DNA of 40,933 nucleotides, taken from Eubacteriales bacterium. GTDB taxonomy: Bacteria > Bacillota > Clostridia > Oscillospirales > Acutalibacteraceae. The translations under genes were made by a program, and so were the position numbers. The notes under the pieces were generated by a model, which saw only the letters and a list, made by a program, of their open reading frames with translations, had not been told where the DNA came from and did no database searches. This document shows positions 24,854 to 33,783 of this stretch, piece after piece. Every line of letters begins with the position of its first letter. Within the stretch, counting starts at the first letter, position 1. The stretch spans positions 1 to 40,933 of the forward strand of contig JAQXUH010000058.1 of NCBI GenBank assembly GCA_029219885.1, written 5' to 3'.

Positions 24854-26296
24854 TTAATATTCATTATAAAAGTCGGATATTCCGTTTTTACGATTTAATA
24901 TTTCGTCAAAGTTATCAATATATTCGTAAGGGTACTTGTAATTATAAATTCTTTCAATATGACTTGTGTTTTGGTTTTTAAGTCTTGTAACGGCACCTGC
25001 ACCTGCTGCAAAAACAGAATGTGTTTCGTCCATCATAAAGACATTGTAAAGACAGTCCATACCGTCCTTGCACCAGCCAACATTTTCGAGATTACCGAGA
25101 GATTTTGACTGCCTGTACATATAGTAAGGATAATAGCCGTTTTTGTGGAGAGTTTCGTTTGAATAATCGACCATATCCGATGTAATCAGCCTGTCGGAAA
25201 AGTCAAAAGCGTTTTCCTTTGTCACAATATATGATGCAGATTTCATAGCAAGAGTATGAACAGTAACAGATTCGGCGTCAAGACCTACTGCCGTATCAAG
25301 GCTGTTTTTGAATGAGTCGAGAGTGTCAAGGGGAAGTCCTGCAATCAAATCCATATTGATATTGTCAAAGCCGCACTTTCTGGCAAGTTCAAAAGCGTCT
25401 ATGGTTTGACGGCTTGTATGCTTTCTGCCGATAGCTTCAAGAACGCTGTCGTTAAAGGTTTGAGGGTTGATGCTTATTCTTGTTACACCTGCATTTTTAA
25501 GTGCCAAAAGCTTGTCCTCTGTCACCGTATCAGGTCTGCCTGCCTCTACTGTATATTCACGAAGATGAGATAAATCAAAGCAGTTTTCGATAGTATTAAA
25601 CAGCTTTGTAAGCTGAGGAGCAGATAAGGTTGTAGGAGTACCGCCGCCGAAATAAACAGTTTCAAGCCTTAAGTTAAGCTCTTTTGCAATTTTGCCTATT
25701 CTTTCAAGCTCTTTGCACAAAAGGTCCGTATAAGGCTCAACAAGACGCTTTGTTCTCTCAATAGAATGGGAAACAAAGGAGCAATACGCACACCTTGTAG
25801 GGCAGAAAGGAATTGAAACATAAAGAGAAAAGGAGTCCTCTTGTGAAAGAGAAATGATTTTATTTTCCTTTTCCATTACCTCAAGTGCAAGGTCGGTTTT
25901 CTTTTCCTGTGCAAGAAAGGTATTGATGAAATAATCTCTTGCACCCTCCTCGCCCATTTCACCGCACATTCTGTGCATAAGCTTTGCAGGACGAACGCCG
26001 TAGAGAATACCCCACGGAGGTGTAAAGCCTGTAAGCTCCTGTAAAACTGTATAAAGCAAAACGGACATAGCGGTGGCTGTGTCCTCGTTTTCCTCAACAA
26101 TATGCTTTTTTGAAAGCTGTCTGTCGAACACCTTTGCGTCAACTGAAAGGACATTGTCCTCCTGCTTTGTCGAGATAACTATATTTTCTTCAGCAACATC
26201 ATCCCTGCCGTCAGTAATCTTCTCCTGTGGGAAGAACATAGTGCAAAGATTTTTCATATCATACCCGAAGGAATGATTAATTATTTTAAGTATCAT
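24854..26296 (-). CDS. hemZ: HemZ-type radical SAM enzyme (coproporphyrinogen III oxidase-like)
   Basis: Radical SAM protein of the HemN/HemW/HemZ group. The 480 residues carry the iron-sulfur motif CPTRCAYC (Cys165, Cys169, Cys172) in FSLYVSIPFCPTRCAYCSF, then ETVYFGGGTPTTLSAPQLTK and EYTVEAGRPDT, as in HemZ. About 150 residues precede the radical SAM core, which is typical of HemZ and not of HemW. Oxygen-independent coproporphyrinogen dehydrogenation is the annotated role. No other haem gene is nearby, so the true substrate is uncertain; HemW-like proteins instead handle haem. Last gene of the long his-recJ-relA run; it overlaps the hydrolase gene by four bases. No hairpin follows. Confidence 0.88.
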   Translation of the reverse strand: MILKIINHSFGYDMKNLCTMFFPQEKITDGRDDVAEENIVISTKQEDNVLSVDAKVFDRQLSKKHIVEENEDTATAMSVLLYTVLQELTGFTPPWGILYGVRPAKLMHRMCGEMGEEGARDYFINTFLAQEKKTDLALEVMEKENKIISLSQEDSFSLYVSIPFCPTRCAYCSFVSHSIERTKRLVEPYTDLLCKELERIGKIAKELNLRLETVYFGGGTPTTLSAPQLTKLFNTIENCFDLSHLREYTVEAGRPDTVTEDKLLALKNAGVTRISINPQTFNDSVLEAIGRKHTSRQTIDAFELARKCGFDNINMDLIAGLPLDTLDSFKNSLDTAVGLDAESVTVHTLAMKSASYIVTKENAFDFSDRLITSDMVDYSNETLHKNGYYPYYMYRQSKSLGNLENVGWCKDGMDCLYNVFMMDETHSVFAAGAGAVTRLKNQNTSHIERIYNYKYPYEYIDNFDEILNRKNGISDFYNEY

Positions 26297-26913
26297 AAGT
26301 TTTTAAGATATGGATTATTTTTTCTTTCGTAATCGAGAGTTGATATTTGATTGTGTCCTGTGTAAACCCTGAAGTCGCCATCAAGAGAAGAAATACGTTT
26401 TAAGCTTTCCGCCATTTCAATTGACGAGCCGCCGGGAAAATCTACTCTGCCGCAAGATAGGCTGAACAGCGTGTCCCCTGTAAAAATATTATCGTCGCAA
26501 ATATAGCAGACGCCGCCTTTGGTGTGCCCCGGAGTTGACATAACGGAAATTCTGCATTCGCCAAGCTCAATTACATCGCCCTCGGAAACGATAATATCTG
26601 CCTGCGTGTTATTCTGCACTCCGCCGCAAAAAGCAGCAAGGCTCTCTCTTGACGATGAAAGCATTGGCTCGTCGGCTTTGCTTATAACAACCTTTGCACC
26701 TGTTTTTTCCTTAACTGCCTTAACTCCGCCGATATGGTCAAAGTGGCCGTGAGTAAGGAGAATATACTGCAAATCTTTTCCGTCGATAAAATTAATCATT
26801 TCGGCAGAATCGTCGGTACAATCCACAAGAGCACTTTTGCCTGTGGCAGAATCTGTAATAAGATAGCAGTTGTTTTCAAGTGCACCGAAAATTTTATGTT
26901 CAACTTTAAGCAT
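26293..26913 (-). CDS. GloB-like MBL-fold hydrolase
   Basis: Cytoplasmic metallo-beta-lactamase-fold hydrolase of the short hydroxyacylglutathione-hydrolase-like (YqgX) group. The 206 residues hold THGHFDH (His55, His57, Asp59, His60), the metal His in STPGHTKGG, IFTGDTLF, and the C-terminal VYTGHNQISTLDYERKNNP. It lacks the C-terminal glutathione-binding helices of true glyoxalase II. It overlaps dtd by one base and hemZ by four. A thioester or persulfide-type substrate is possible; none is shown. The recJ-relA-dtd-MBL-hemZ order recurs in Clostridia. Confidence 0.9.
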   Translation of the reverse strand: MLKVEHKIFGALENNCYLITDSATGKSALVDCTDDSAEMINFIDGKDLQYILLTHGHFDHIGGVKAVKEKTGAKVVISKADEPMLSSSRESLAAFCGGVQNNTQADIIVSEGDVIELGECRISVMSTPGHTKGGVCYICDDNIFTGDTLFSLSCGRVDFPGGSSIEMAESLKRISSLDGDFRVYTGHNQISTLDYERKNNPYLKNL

Positions 26914-27365
26914 TATTTCAGCTCCTTGCTGTCAAGAATTATGGTAACAGGTCCGTCGTTAAGAAGTTCCACCTTCATATCAGCACCGAAAATGCCCTTT
27001 TTAACAGCCTTTACTCCTGACTGCGAAAGCTTTTCTGCCGTGTATTCATAAAGCTCGTTTGCAATTTCAGGAGGTGCGGAATTTATAAAGCTCGGACGCC
27101 TGCCGTGAGAGCAGTCTGCACAAAGGGTAAACTGAGAAACAAGAAGAATTTCACCGTCAACATCAAGGCAGGACAAATTCATTTTACCGTTTTCGTCCTC
27201 AAAAATTCTCAAAACAGGAATTTTGTTGATAAGCTTATCAGCGTCCTCTTTAGTATCTCCGTCAACAACGCCGAGCAAAATCATAAAGCCCTGACCGATT
27301 TCGCTTACAAGCTTTCCGTCAACTGTAACTGATGAATGTGTAACTCTTTGAATAACTGCTTTCAT
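26913..27365 (-). CDS. dtd: D-aminoacyl-tRNA deacylase
   Basis: Removes D-amino acids and glycine wrongly attached to tRNA. The 150 residues have the two DTD signatures: VSQFTLCADCSHGRRPSF (the SQFTL motif) and LNDGPVTIILDS (the NxGPVT motif, with Asp in place of the more common Gly or Asn before GPVT). The N-terminus MKAVIQRVTHSSVTVDGKLV is canonical. Its stop overlaps the start of the MBL gene and its start touches the relA stop, so translation is coupled. It always follows relA in many Firmicutes. Confidence 0.96.
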   Translation of the reverse strand: MKAVIQRVTHSSVTVDGKLVSEIGQGFMILLGVVDGDTKEDADKLINKIPVLRIFEDENGKMNLSCLDVDGEILLVSQFTLCADCSHGRRPSFINSAPPEIANELYEYTAEKLSQSGVKAVKKGIFGADMKVELLNDGPVTIILDSKELK

Positions 27366-29596
27366 TAATTTGTACTTCTTTCAATATGATATACACCCTC
27401 AATTTTCCTGAGAGTTTTTTCTATGCTGTCAAGATGCTCTTTAGAATTAACAGTAATTGTCATTGTGGTAAGACAGTTGCCGTCATTTATAGGTCTTGCA
27501 TTGATAGAGTGAATTTTAACGTGAGCGTTTGCCATTTTTGTGGTAATATCAAGAACTACGCCGTCACGGTCAATAGCGTAAACATCAATGGTTGAACGTG
27601 CCTCAATTTGAGCACTGCTGTCCCAATGAGCCTTAACCCATCTTTCAGGCTCAGGAGAATTTGAAATATCAGCAGGAACATTGACGCAGTCCCTCTTGTG
27701 AATGGTAAGTCCCGTACCGCGATTGATAAAACCGATAATTTCCTCACCGGGAATAGGAGAACAACAACGAGCCATTTTAACAAGGCAGTTGTCGATACCC
27801 TCAACAATTACGCCGTTTGTACTCTTGCTTTCCTGACGAATCTGAGTTGTATTTGTAACAGTCTTTGCAGGAGCAGGGTCTTTAGGTTTCCAATTGCGGT
27901 TATATTCATCCTTGATACCAGGCATAAGACGAGTAATGGCAAGACCGCCATAGCCTACGGCAGCATAAAAATCATCAACGCTGGCACAATGCTGACGCTC
28001 TGCAATTCTCTCAAGAAACTTTTCGTACTTCTCGCCCTCAAGACGAATGAAGTTACGCTTAAGCTCTCTTTCAACATCAGCCTTGCCTCGAGTGATATTT
28101 TCGTCTCTTCTTTCCTTTTTAAACCAGGAACGGATTTTGTTTCTCGCCTCGCCTGTGGTGACAATATTAAGCCAGTCACGGCTCGGTCCCTTGCCTGCCT
28201 GATTAGAGGTCAGAACCTCTACAATCTCGCCTGTTTTAACCTTATAGTCAAGGTTTACAATTTTGCCGTTTACCTTTGCACCGACCATTTTGTTGCCGAC
28301 GGCAGAGTGAATAGCGTATGCAAAGTCGATAACAGTTGCACCCTTTGGCAGACATTTAACGTCGCCGTTAGGAGTGAAAACATAAACTTCGTCAACAGAG
28401 AGGTCGCCTTTGATATTAGTAACAAGCTCTTCGGGACTTTCGGTATCATTACCTGTTTCAACAATCTTGTGAATCCACTGAAGACTGTCGTCGATATTGT
28501 CCTTACCGCCTTTGCCGAGCTTATATTTCCAGTGAGCGGCAATACCGTATTCCGCTGTCCTGTGCATATCCCAGGTACGAATCTGAATTTCAAATGGAAT
28601 ACCCGACGGCGACAAAACAGTAGTGTGAAGTGACTGATACATATTAGGCTTAGGCATTGAGATATAGTCCTTAAAGCGTCCCGGAAGAGGCTTATACATA
28701 TCGTGAACTATACCCAGAGCATTGTAGCAGTCAATCATAGAATCAACAATAATTCTTACTGCATAGATATCGAAAATCTGTTCAAAATTCTTGCCCTTGA
28801 TATACACCTTTCTGAATATGCCGTGAACAGATTTAACTCGTGAGGTAATCTGTACATTTTTCATTACAGGTGTAATTTTGTCACTAATCTGCTGAGTAAT
28901 TTCATTTAAAAATTTCTCGCCCTGCTCCTTTTTCATAGAAAGATTTTTCTCAATTTCTTTATAAGCAATAGGGTCGAGATAATAAATTGCCAAATCCTCA
29001 AGTTCTTCCTTGATAGGACGGATACCTAAACGGTGAGCAATAGGAGCATAAATTTCAAGAGTTTCAAGACTCTTTTCTCTCTGCTTATACTCCGGCATAT
29101 GCTGGAGGGTACGCATATTATGAAGTCTGTCGCAAAGCTTGATCATGATAACTCGCACATCCTCATTCATTGCGATAAACATTTTTCTTATATTTTCAGC
29201 CTGCACCTCTTCCCTTGTGGAAAGCGGAATTTGACCAAGCTTTGTTACGCCGTCAACAAGAAGTGCAACTTCGCCGCCGAATTCCTTTTTGATATAGTCA
29301 AGATTGTATTCCGTGTCCTCAACAACATCGTGAAGAAGTGCACCGATAATACACTCGTTGTCCATACCTAATTTAAAAAGAATTTCAGCCACGGCAACAG
29401 GGTGCATAATGTACGGCTCACCTGAACGTCTACGCTGATTTTTATGAGCGTCACGAGCTAATTCGTAGGCTTTTTTTATCTTTTCAGCGTCATACTGCGG
29501 ATTGCTTTTTATCTTTTCAAAAAACACATCAAAGCCGTCGTCATAGTCGTCAAAGCTTTGGGCTGATACTGTTTTCTTTTTTTCTTCTTCTTTCAA
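27365..29596 (-). CDS. relA: Bifunctional (p)ppGpp synthetase/hydrolase
   Basis: Stringent-response enzyme of Rel type. The 743 residues show in order the HD hydrolase (about 45-200: RRSGEPYIMHPVAVAEIL with His65, ALLHDVVEDT with His89-Asp90), the synthetase (about 225-370, containing YKPLPGRFKDYISMPKPNMY with the RFKD motif of bifunctional Rel proteins), a TGS domain (about 405-465: VYVFTPNGDVKCLPKGATVI), a zinc-finger/RIS region with MARCCSPIPGEEIIGF, and a C-terminal ACT domain. Both active sites look intact. The start is TTG directly after the recJ stop (TAA TTG), with GGGAAG upstream; the next in-frame ATG would cut into the HD domain. Located between recJ and dtd as in many Clostridia. 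Confidence 0.96.
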   Translation of the reverse strand: MKEEEKKKTVSAQSFDDYDDGFDVFFEKIKSNPQYDAEKIKKAYELARDAHKNQRRRSGEPYIMHPVAVAEILFKLGMDNECIIGALLHDVVEDTEYNLDYIKKEFGGEVALLVDGVTKLGQIPLSTREEVQAENIRKMFIAMNEDVRVIMIKLCDRLHNMRTLQHMPEYKQREKSLETLEIYAPIAHRLGIRPIKEELEDLAIYYLDPIAYKEIEKNLSMKKEQGEKFLNEITQQISDKITPVMKNVQITSRVKSVHGIFRKVYIKGKNFEQIFDIYAVRIIVDSMIDCYNALGIVHDMYKPLPGRFKDYISMPKPNMYQSLHTTVLSPSGIPFEIQIRTWDMHRTAEYGIAAHWKYKLGKGGKDNIDDSLQWIHKIVETGNDTESPEELVTNIKGDLSVDEVYVFTPNGDVKCLPKGATVIDFAYAIHSAVGNKMVGAKVNGKIVNLDYKVKTGEIVEVLTSNQAGKGPSRDWLNIVTTGEARNKIRSWFKKERRDENITRGKADVERELKRNFIRLEGEKYEKFLERIAERQHCASVDDFYAAVGYGGLAITRLMPGIKDEYNRNWKPKDPAPAKTVTNTTQIRQESKSTNGVIVEGIDNCLVKMARCCSPIPGEEIIGFINRGTGLTIHKRDCVNVPADISNSPEPERWVKAHWDSSAQIEARSTIDVYAIDRDGVVLDITTKMANAHVKIHSINARPINDGNCLTTMTITVNSKEHLDSIEKTLRKIEGVYHIERSTN

Positions 29597-31618
29597 TTAA
29601 AGTCTTCCCTTCAAGGTTTTAAGCACATTTGTACCATCTAAATCAGCCTTTTGTGAAACCTGATTTAATTCTATTTTCGCTCCTCTTTTAATAAGGCCTG
29701 CTTCCTCAAAAGCATCAAGAGCGAAATAAAGCTGACCGAGGGTTACGCATTGCTCAAGTGCAAAATACAAATCATCGTCTGTATATGCCCATCCCTTATT
29801 ATGCTTCAAAAATTTATATATTTGTGAACAAGCCTCTCTGTCGGGATAAAGCTGAGTCTTGTTTTTTTCACCTAACATAAAAAGCTGATAGTCGCTTTTT
29901 TCAAGGAAATATCTGTCAAAATCACTTGAACTTTTGTGAACATCAACTGCCTGAATTGAGAGATAATACTTCCCTTTAAAAAGATTTTTTGATATTTTAA
30001 CGGCAACATCAATAATGTCTCCTGTTTTATACGGAAACTCCTCTGCCGTTTTGCGAAACATTACAATTTTGAAAATCTTGCCTTTTTTAACTGCCTCAAA
30101 CCTGATATGCTTGCCGTCACCCACAGGAGTTACAGATTTAAGCGTCATATTAAACAGGCCGAAAACAGGCTGTCTGTTATCTGCACCATAAGGCTCAAGT
30201 CGGCTGATATTATCCGATAAATCAACAGAGAGATAAAACGGCGACAGCTTACAGTCAATATGGAGCGTTTCCATAGGCATAACAGAATAATGACTTGACG
30301 CATATTCATTTATACGTCTGCGAAATTCAGGAATGTCCTCTTCTTTCACTCCGAGACCTGCCGCTGACGGATGGCCGCCGAAATGAGTCAGCAAATCTGA
30401 ACAGGAGGAAATTGCGTCAAAAATGTTAAAGCCCTCAATGCTCCTTGCAGAGCCTGTTCCCTCTCCGTTTTCATCAATACCGATAACGATTGCCGGCTTG
30501 CCGTAAACCTCTGCCACGTGAGAGGCGGAAATTCCTATAACACCTTTATGATATCCCTTGCCGGCGATAACAATTACTCTGTCCTCTGCAAGCTGAGGAT
30601 TTTCGCTGATAATATTTTTGATATCCTCAGCAATATTATTCTCCACCTGATGCCGATGCTCGTTTTCGTCGCAAAGCTGCTGAGCCTTAACAGTTGCAGT
30701 TTCGTAATCGTCAGAAATGAGGAGCTCAACTGCCACAGATGCTTTATCCATTCTGCCAACTGCATTTATACGAGGACAGATTTGAAATGCGATATCACCT
30801 GACGAAAGCTCCTTATCCTTAGAACAGGCAAGGTCCTTAAGTACAGCAATACCAAGCCTTGAATCATTGTTGATAAGCTTAAGTCCTGCTTTGACCAAAC
30901 TTCTGTTTTCACTGACAAGAGGGACAATATCACCGATAGTACCGATGGCAACAAGGTCTGCATACTGCTCCAAAAGGTCATCAACGTCGCCGTCATAAAG
31001 TGCACAGGCAAGCTTAAATGCTACGCCTACTCCTGCAAAATCACGGAAAGAAAGCTCATTATCCTCTCTGTGAGGATTGATTACAGCCTCAGCCCTCGGC
31101 AGTTTTTCGCCGATTTGGTGATGGTCGGTAACTACAAGTTCCATACCGAGAGAGTAGATATATTCTGCCTCATCAATGGCGGAAATTCCGTTATCAACAG
31201 TTACGATAAGATTAGTACCTAACGATTGAATTTTATCAATGGCGTTGTTATTCATTCCGTAGCCGTCAGTAAGCCTGTCGGGAATAAAGTAAATAACATC
31301 TGCTCCCATACTTTCAAGAAAAGTAAAAAGCAGCGAGGTGGCAGTTACGCCGTCGCAGTCATAGTCGCCGTAAATACAAATTCTTTCTTCTGAATCAATG
31401 GCACGGTTAATACGCTCAACTGCCCTATCCATATCCTTAAATGAAAAAGGCGAAATGAGCCTGATACTGTCGGATAAAAATTCAGTGGCGGAAAGCTCGG
31501 TATCAATACCTCTTGCCGCCAAAAGATAGGAAATAAAAGGGTCAATATTCAGTTTTTCGCTAACTGCCGACGCTTTTTCCCTGTCGGCATTTTCTATAAC
31601 CCATTTTTTATAAGACAT
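29597..31618 (-). CDS. recJ: Single-stranded-DNA-specific exonuclease RecJ
   Basis: 5'-3' ssDNA exonuclease for recombination and mismatch repair. The 673 residues hold the DHH-family motifs: YGDYDCDGVTA (Asp85, Asp87, Asp89), VTVDNG (Asp141), VVTDHHQ (164-167), the DHHA1 motif FGGHPSAAGLGV, and an OB fold around SVTPVGDGKHIRFEAVKKG. A C-terminal domain of about 110 residues (FLEKSDYQLFMLGEKNKTQL onward) follows, as in Firmicute RecJ. The ATG overlaps the hisE stop (TAATG), so it is translationally coupled to the his genes. relA follows without a gap. Confidence 0.95.
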   Translation of the reverse strand: MSYKKWVIENADREKASAVSEKLNIDPFISYLLAARGIDTELSATEFLSDSIRLISPFSFKDMDRAVERINRAIDSEERICIYGDYDCDGVTATSLLFTFLESMGADVIYFIPDRLTDGYGMNNNAIDKIQSLGTNLIVTVDNGISAIDEAEYIYSLGMELVVTDHHQIGEKLPRAEAVINPHREDNELSFRDFAGVGVAFKLACALYDGDVDDLLEQYADLVAIGTIGDIVPLVSENRSLVKAGLKLINNDSRLGIAVLKDLACSKDKELSSGDIAFQICPRINAVGRMDKASVAVELLISDDYETATVKAQQLCDENEHRHQVENNIAEDIKNIISENPQLAEDRVIVIAGKGYHKGVIGISASHVAEVYGKPAIVIGIDENGEGTGSARSIEGFNIFDAISSCSDLLTHFGGHPSAAGLGVKEEDIPEFRRRINEYASSHYSVMPMETLHIDCKLSPFYLSVDLSDNISRLEPYGADNRQPVFGLFNMTLKSVTPVGDGKHIRFEAVKKGKIFKIVMFRKTAEEFPYKTGDIIDVAVKISKNLFKGKYYLSIQAVDVHKSSSDFDRYFLEKSDYQLFMLGEKNKTQLYPDREACSQIYKFLKHNKGWAYTDDDLYFALEQCVTLGQLYFALDAFEEAGLIKRGAKIELNQVSQKADLDGTNVLKTLKGRL

Positions 31619-31941
31619 TATGTATTTTTATCCACCACATGAAATTTTTTAAGATTGCCTTCCTTTTCGGCTTTCTTGGCAAGAGCCGCCTCAACATCCT
31701 CAGGAGTGATTCCCTGATTAGCCATAAGGACTAAAATATGATAAATAAGGTCTGTGATTTCGTAAACAGTTTCCTCATTATCGTTATTTTTTGCGGCGAT
31801 AATTACTTCGGAACATTCCTCGCCGACTTTCTTTAAAATCTTATCAATTCCCTTTTCAAAAAGGTAACAGGTGTATGAGCCCTCCTGATTTTCTGCCTTT
31901 CTGTCAAGAATTGTTTGATACTCGTTTTTGATATAATCCAT
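31618..31941 (-). CDS. hisE: Phosphoribosyl-ATP pyrophosphatase
   Basis: Second step of histidine synthesis: PR-ATP to PR-AMP. The 107-residue all-helical MazG-like protein shows [20 protein letters not shown], the metal-binding EExxE pattern, then [20 protein letters not shown]. Its start overlaps the hisI stop and its stop overlaps the recJ start. hisE and hisI are separate genes here, not fused as in enterobacteria. Confidence 0.95.
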   Translation of the reverse strand: MDYIKNEYQTILDRKAENQEGSYTCYLFEKGIDKILKKVGEECSEVIIAAKNNDNEETVYEITDLIYHILVLMANQGITPEDVEAALAKKAEKEGNLKKFHVVDKNT

Positions 31942-32267
31942 TAGAATTCTCCTTTGATTTCGTTAAAAAAGCAGGAATGATTACCTGTATGGCAGGCAGC
32001 ACCTGTTTGAATAACCTTGATTAAAAGTGTATCATCATCGCAGTCGCCATAGATTGAAACAATTTTTTGAAGATGTCCTGAAGTTGCACCCTTGTTCCAA
32101 AGCTCCTGACGTGACCTTGAATAAAACCAGGTATAGCCTGTTTCGAGAGTTTTTTTCATAGACTCCCTATTCATATAGGCAAGCATTAAAACCTCGCCTG
32201 TTGACTCTTCCTGAATAATGGCAGGAAGTAAATCTGCCTTTTTAAAATACTTTTCTACATCAACCAT
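31941..32267 (-). CDS. hisI: Phosphoribosyl-AMP cyclohydrolase
   Basis: Third step of histidine synthesis: opens the adenine ring of PR-AMP. The 108 residues have [32 protein letters not shown], the metal site [10 protein letters not shown] and the zinc cysteines in [14 protein letters not shown] start at ATG 32267 with GGAGG seven bases upstream, overlapping the hisA stop by eight bases. The frame continues upstream to 32351, but that part lies inside hisA and lacks family similarity. Confidence 0.95.
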   Translation of the reverse strand: MVDVEKYFKKADLLPAIIQEESTGEVLMLAYMNRESMKKTLETGYTWFYSRSRQELWNKGATSGHLQKIVSIYGDCDDDTLLIKVIQTGAACHTGNHSCFFNEIKGEF

Positions 32268-32976
32268 TGCAGACCTCCACCGCTTCTTTAAGATTAAGAG
32301 TACCCTGATAAATACTTTTACCGCAGATGGCTCCGTAAAGACCGCTGTCACGAAGTGTAATTATATCATCTATATTTGTTACGCCGCCTGATGCGGTAAT
32401 GTTACAAGAAACGGCGTTATTGATTTCTACAAGCTGTTTAACATTAGGGCCTGAAAGAGTGCCGTCCTTGCTGATATCGGTATAAATAATCGTCTTAACG
32501 CCCACATCTTCCATCTGTTTTGCTAAATCAGTAAAGTAAATGTCACTTCCTTGAGTCCAGCCCTCTGCCGCTGCGTATCCGCCTTTAGCGTCAATTCCCA
32601 CAGCGATTATGTCACCGAATTCCTTAACGGCCTCCTCCACAAGTGCAGGATTTTTAAGTGCAACAGAGCCGAGAATAATTCTTGAAATGCCGTTGTTTAC
32701 ATACCAATCAATATTCTGCATTGTTCTTATTCCGCCGCCGAGCTCAACCTTAAGTGAAGTTTCCTTTGCAACTCTTATAAATGTTTCTGCGTTTACAGGC
32801 TCCTTTTTCAGCGAGCCGTCAAGGTCAACCATATGCACCCACTGACAGCCTGAATTTACAAAGCCCTCAGCAGTTTCAAGTGCGTCGTCGGCAACCTGAG
32901 ATGCGGTGGAAAAATCACCTTTAAAAAGTCTTACAGGCTTGCCGTCAATTATATCAATGGCAGGAAAAATTATCAT
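32260..32976 (-). CDS. hisA: ProFAR isomerase (HisA)
   Basis: Fourth step of histidine synthesis, a TIM-barrel Amadori isomerase. The 238 residues include [18 protein letters not shown] with catalytic Asp8, ELGGGIRT in the first phosphate-binding repeat, [20 protein letters not shown] with the second catalytic Asp, and [10 protein letters not shown] in the second phosphate site. It is HisA and not HisF by length and by the DGKPVRL N-terminus; no trpF-type change is visible. It begins directly at the hisB stop. hisF and hisH, which usually flank hisA, are not present. Confidence 0.96.
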   Translation of the reverse strand: MIIFPAIDIIDGKPVRLFKGDFSTASQVADDALETAEGFVNSGCQWVHMVDLDGSLKKEPVNAETFIRVAKETSLKVELGGGIRTMQNIDWYVNNGISRIILGSVALKNPALVEEAVKEFGDIIAVGIDAKGGYAAAEGWTQGSDIYFTDLAKQMEDVGVKTIIYTDISKDGTLSGPNVKQLVEINNAVSCNITASGGVTNIDDIITLRDSGLYGAICGKSIYQGTLNLKEAVEVCNG

Positions 32977-33555
32977 TTAAAGCACTCCTTTGGTTGAAAG
33001 AACAGAGCCGTCCTCATTTTTCTTAACTGCGATTTTCATTGCGTGAGCCACAGCCTTGAATATTGCCTCAATCTGGTGATGAGCGTTAATTCCGTAAGGC
33101 ACTTCAATATGAAGTGTAATGCAAGCATTCATTGCAAATGCTCTGAAAAATTCCTCAGTCACGCAGGTTTCGTAATCACCGCAAAGCTCCTGCTCAAAGG
33201 ATGCTCTGAAAACGAGAAAAGGTCTGTTTGAAATATCAAGAACGCAGTTTGCAAGGCTTTCGTCCATTGGAATTGAGAAAAAGCCGTAACGCTCAATACC
33301 GCTCATATCGCCCAAAGCCTGCTTAAACGCCATACCAAGAGCAATTCCCGTATCCTCAACAGTATGATGAGTGTCAACCTCTAAATCGCCTGTAACCTGA
33401 ACCTTTAAGCCAAATCCGCCATGAACACCGAAAGCGGTAAGCATATGGTCAAAAAAGCCGATACCTGTTGAAACAGAAACTTCTCCGCCGTCAAGGTCAA
33501 GGGAAATTTTAATCTGCGTTTCTTTAGTATTTCTTTCAATTTCAGCAGTTCTCAT
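32977..33555 (-). CDS. hisB: Imidazoleglycerol-phosphate dehydratase
   Basis: Sixth step of histidine synthesis, manganese-dependent. The 192 residues hold both metal motifs: DTHHTVEDTGIALG and NAHHQIEAIFKAVA, plus FFDHMLTAFGVHGGF. Single-function form without the N-terminal phosphatase of E. coli HisB. It is followed without a gap by hisA. A 21-base gap separates it from the DUF3006 gene upstream. AGAGGT lies nine bases before the ATG. Confidence 0.96.
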   Translation of the reverse strand: MRTAEIERNTKETQIKISLDLDGGEVSVSTGIGFFDHMLTAFGVHGGFGLKVQVTGDLEVDTHHTVEDTGIALGMAFKQALGDMSGIERYGFFSIPMDESLANCVLDISNRPFLVFRASFEQELCGDYETCVTEEFFRAFAMNACITLHIEVPYGINAHHQIEAIFKAVAHAMKIAVKKNEDGSVLSTKGVL

Positions 33556-33576
33556 AATTTAACCTCTTTGAATTTA

Positions 33577-33774
33577 TTACTTAAACAGCTTTTTTGCAAG
33601 GCTGTCAATATTTTTCTTTCTGTCCGCCGTTTCGTTTTCGTCAATAGAAATTGAAACAACGTCACCTTCCTTTATCTTTTCAGGAAGTGATTTTAAAGGG
33701 ATATCGGCCGTTTGCTTGTTTTCAAGCTCCACAACCGCAAAATCTCCCTCAATTCTGTCAACTATCCATTTCAT
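33577..33774 (-). CDS. DUF3006 family protein
   Basis: A 65-residue protein matching DUF3006 by recall: KWIVDRIEGDFAVVELENKQ, a short small-barrel segment with VDRIEG..AVVE, then EKIKEGDVVSISIDEN and a basic tail. Function unknown. DUF3006 genes are repeatedly found beside or fused to extracellular ComEC-like metallo-beta-lactamase proteins in Firmicutes, and here it lies nine bases after one. No signal peptide, so cytoplasmic. Together with that gene it splits the his cluster. Confidence 0.8.
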   Translation of the reverse strand: MKWIVDRIEGDFAVVELENKQTADIPLKSLPEKIKEGDVVSISIDENETADRKKNIDSLAKKLFK

Positions 33775-33783
33775 ATTAAGCCC

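Noticed and set aside
27698-28633. Plus-strand open frame of 311 codons
   Set aside because: Antisense shadow of relA; composition is unlike a real protein and it has no ribosome binding site.
32268-32351. Upstream part of the hisI frame
   Set aside because: It lies within hisA and has no HisI similarity; ATG 32267 has GGAGG.
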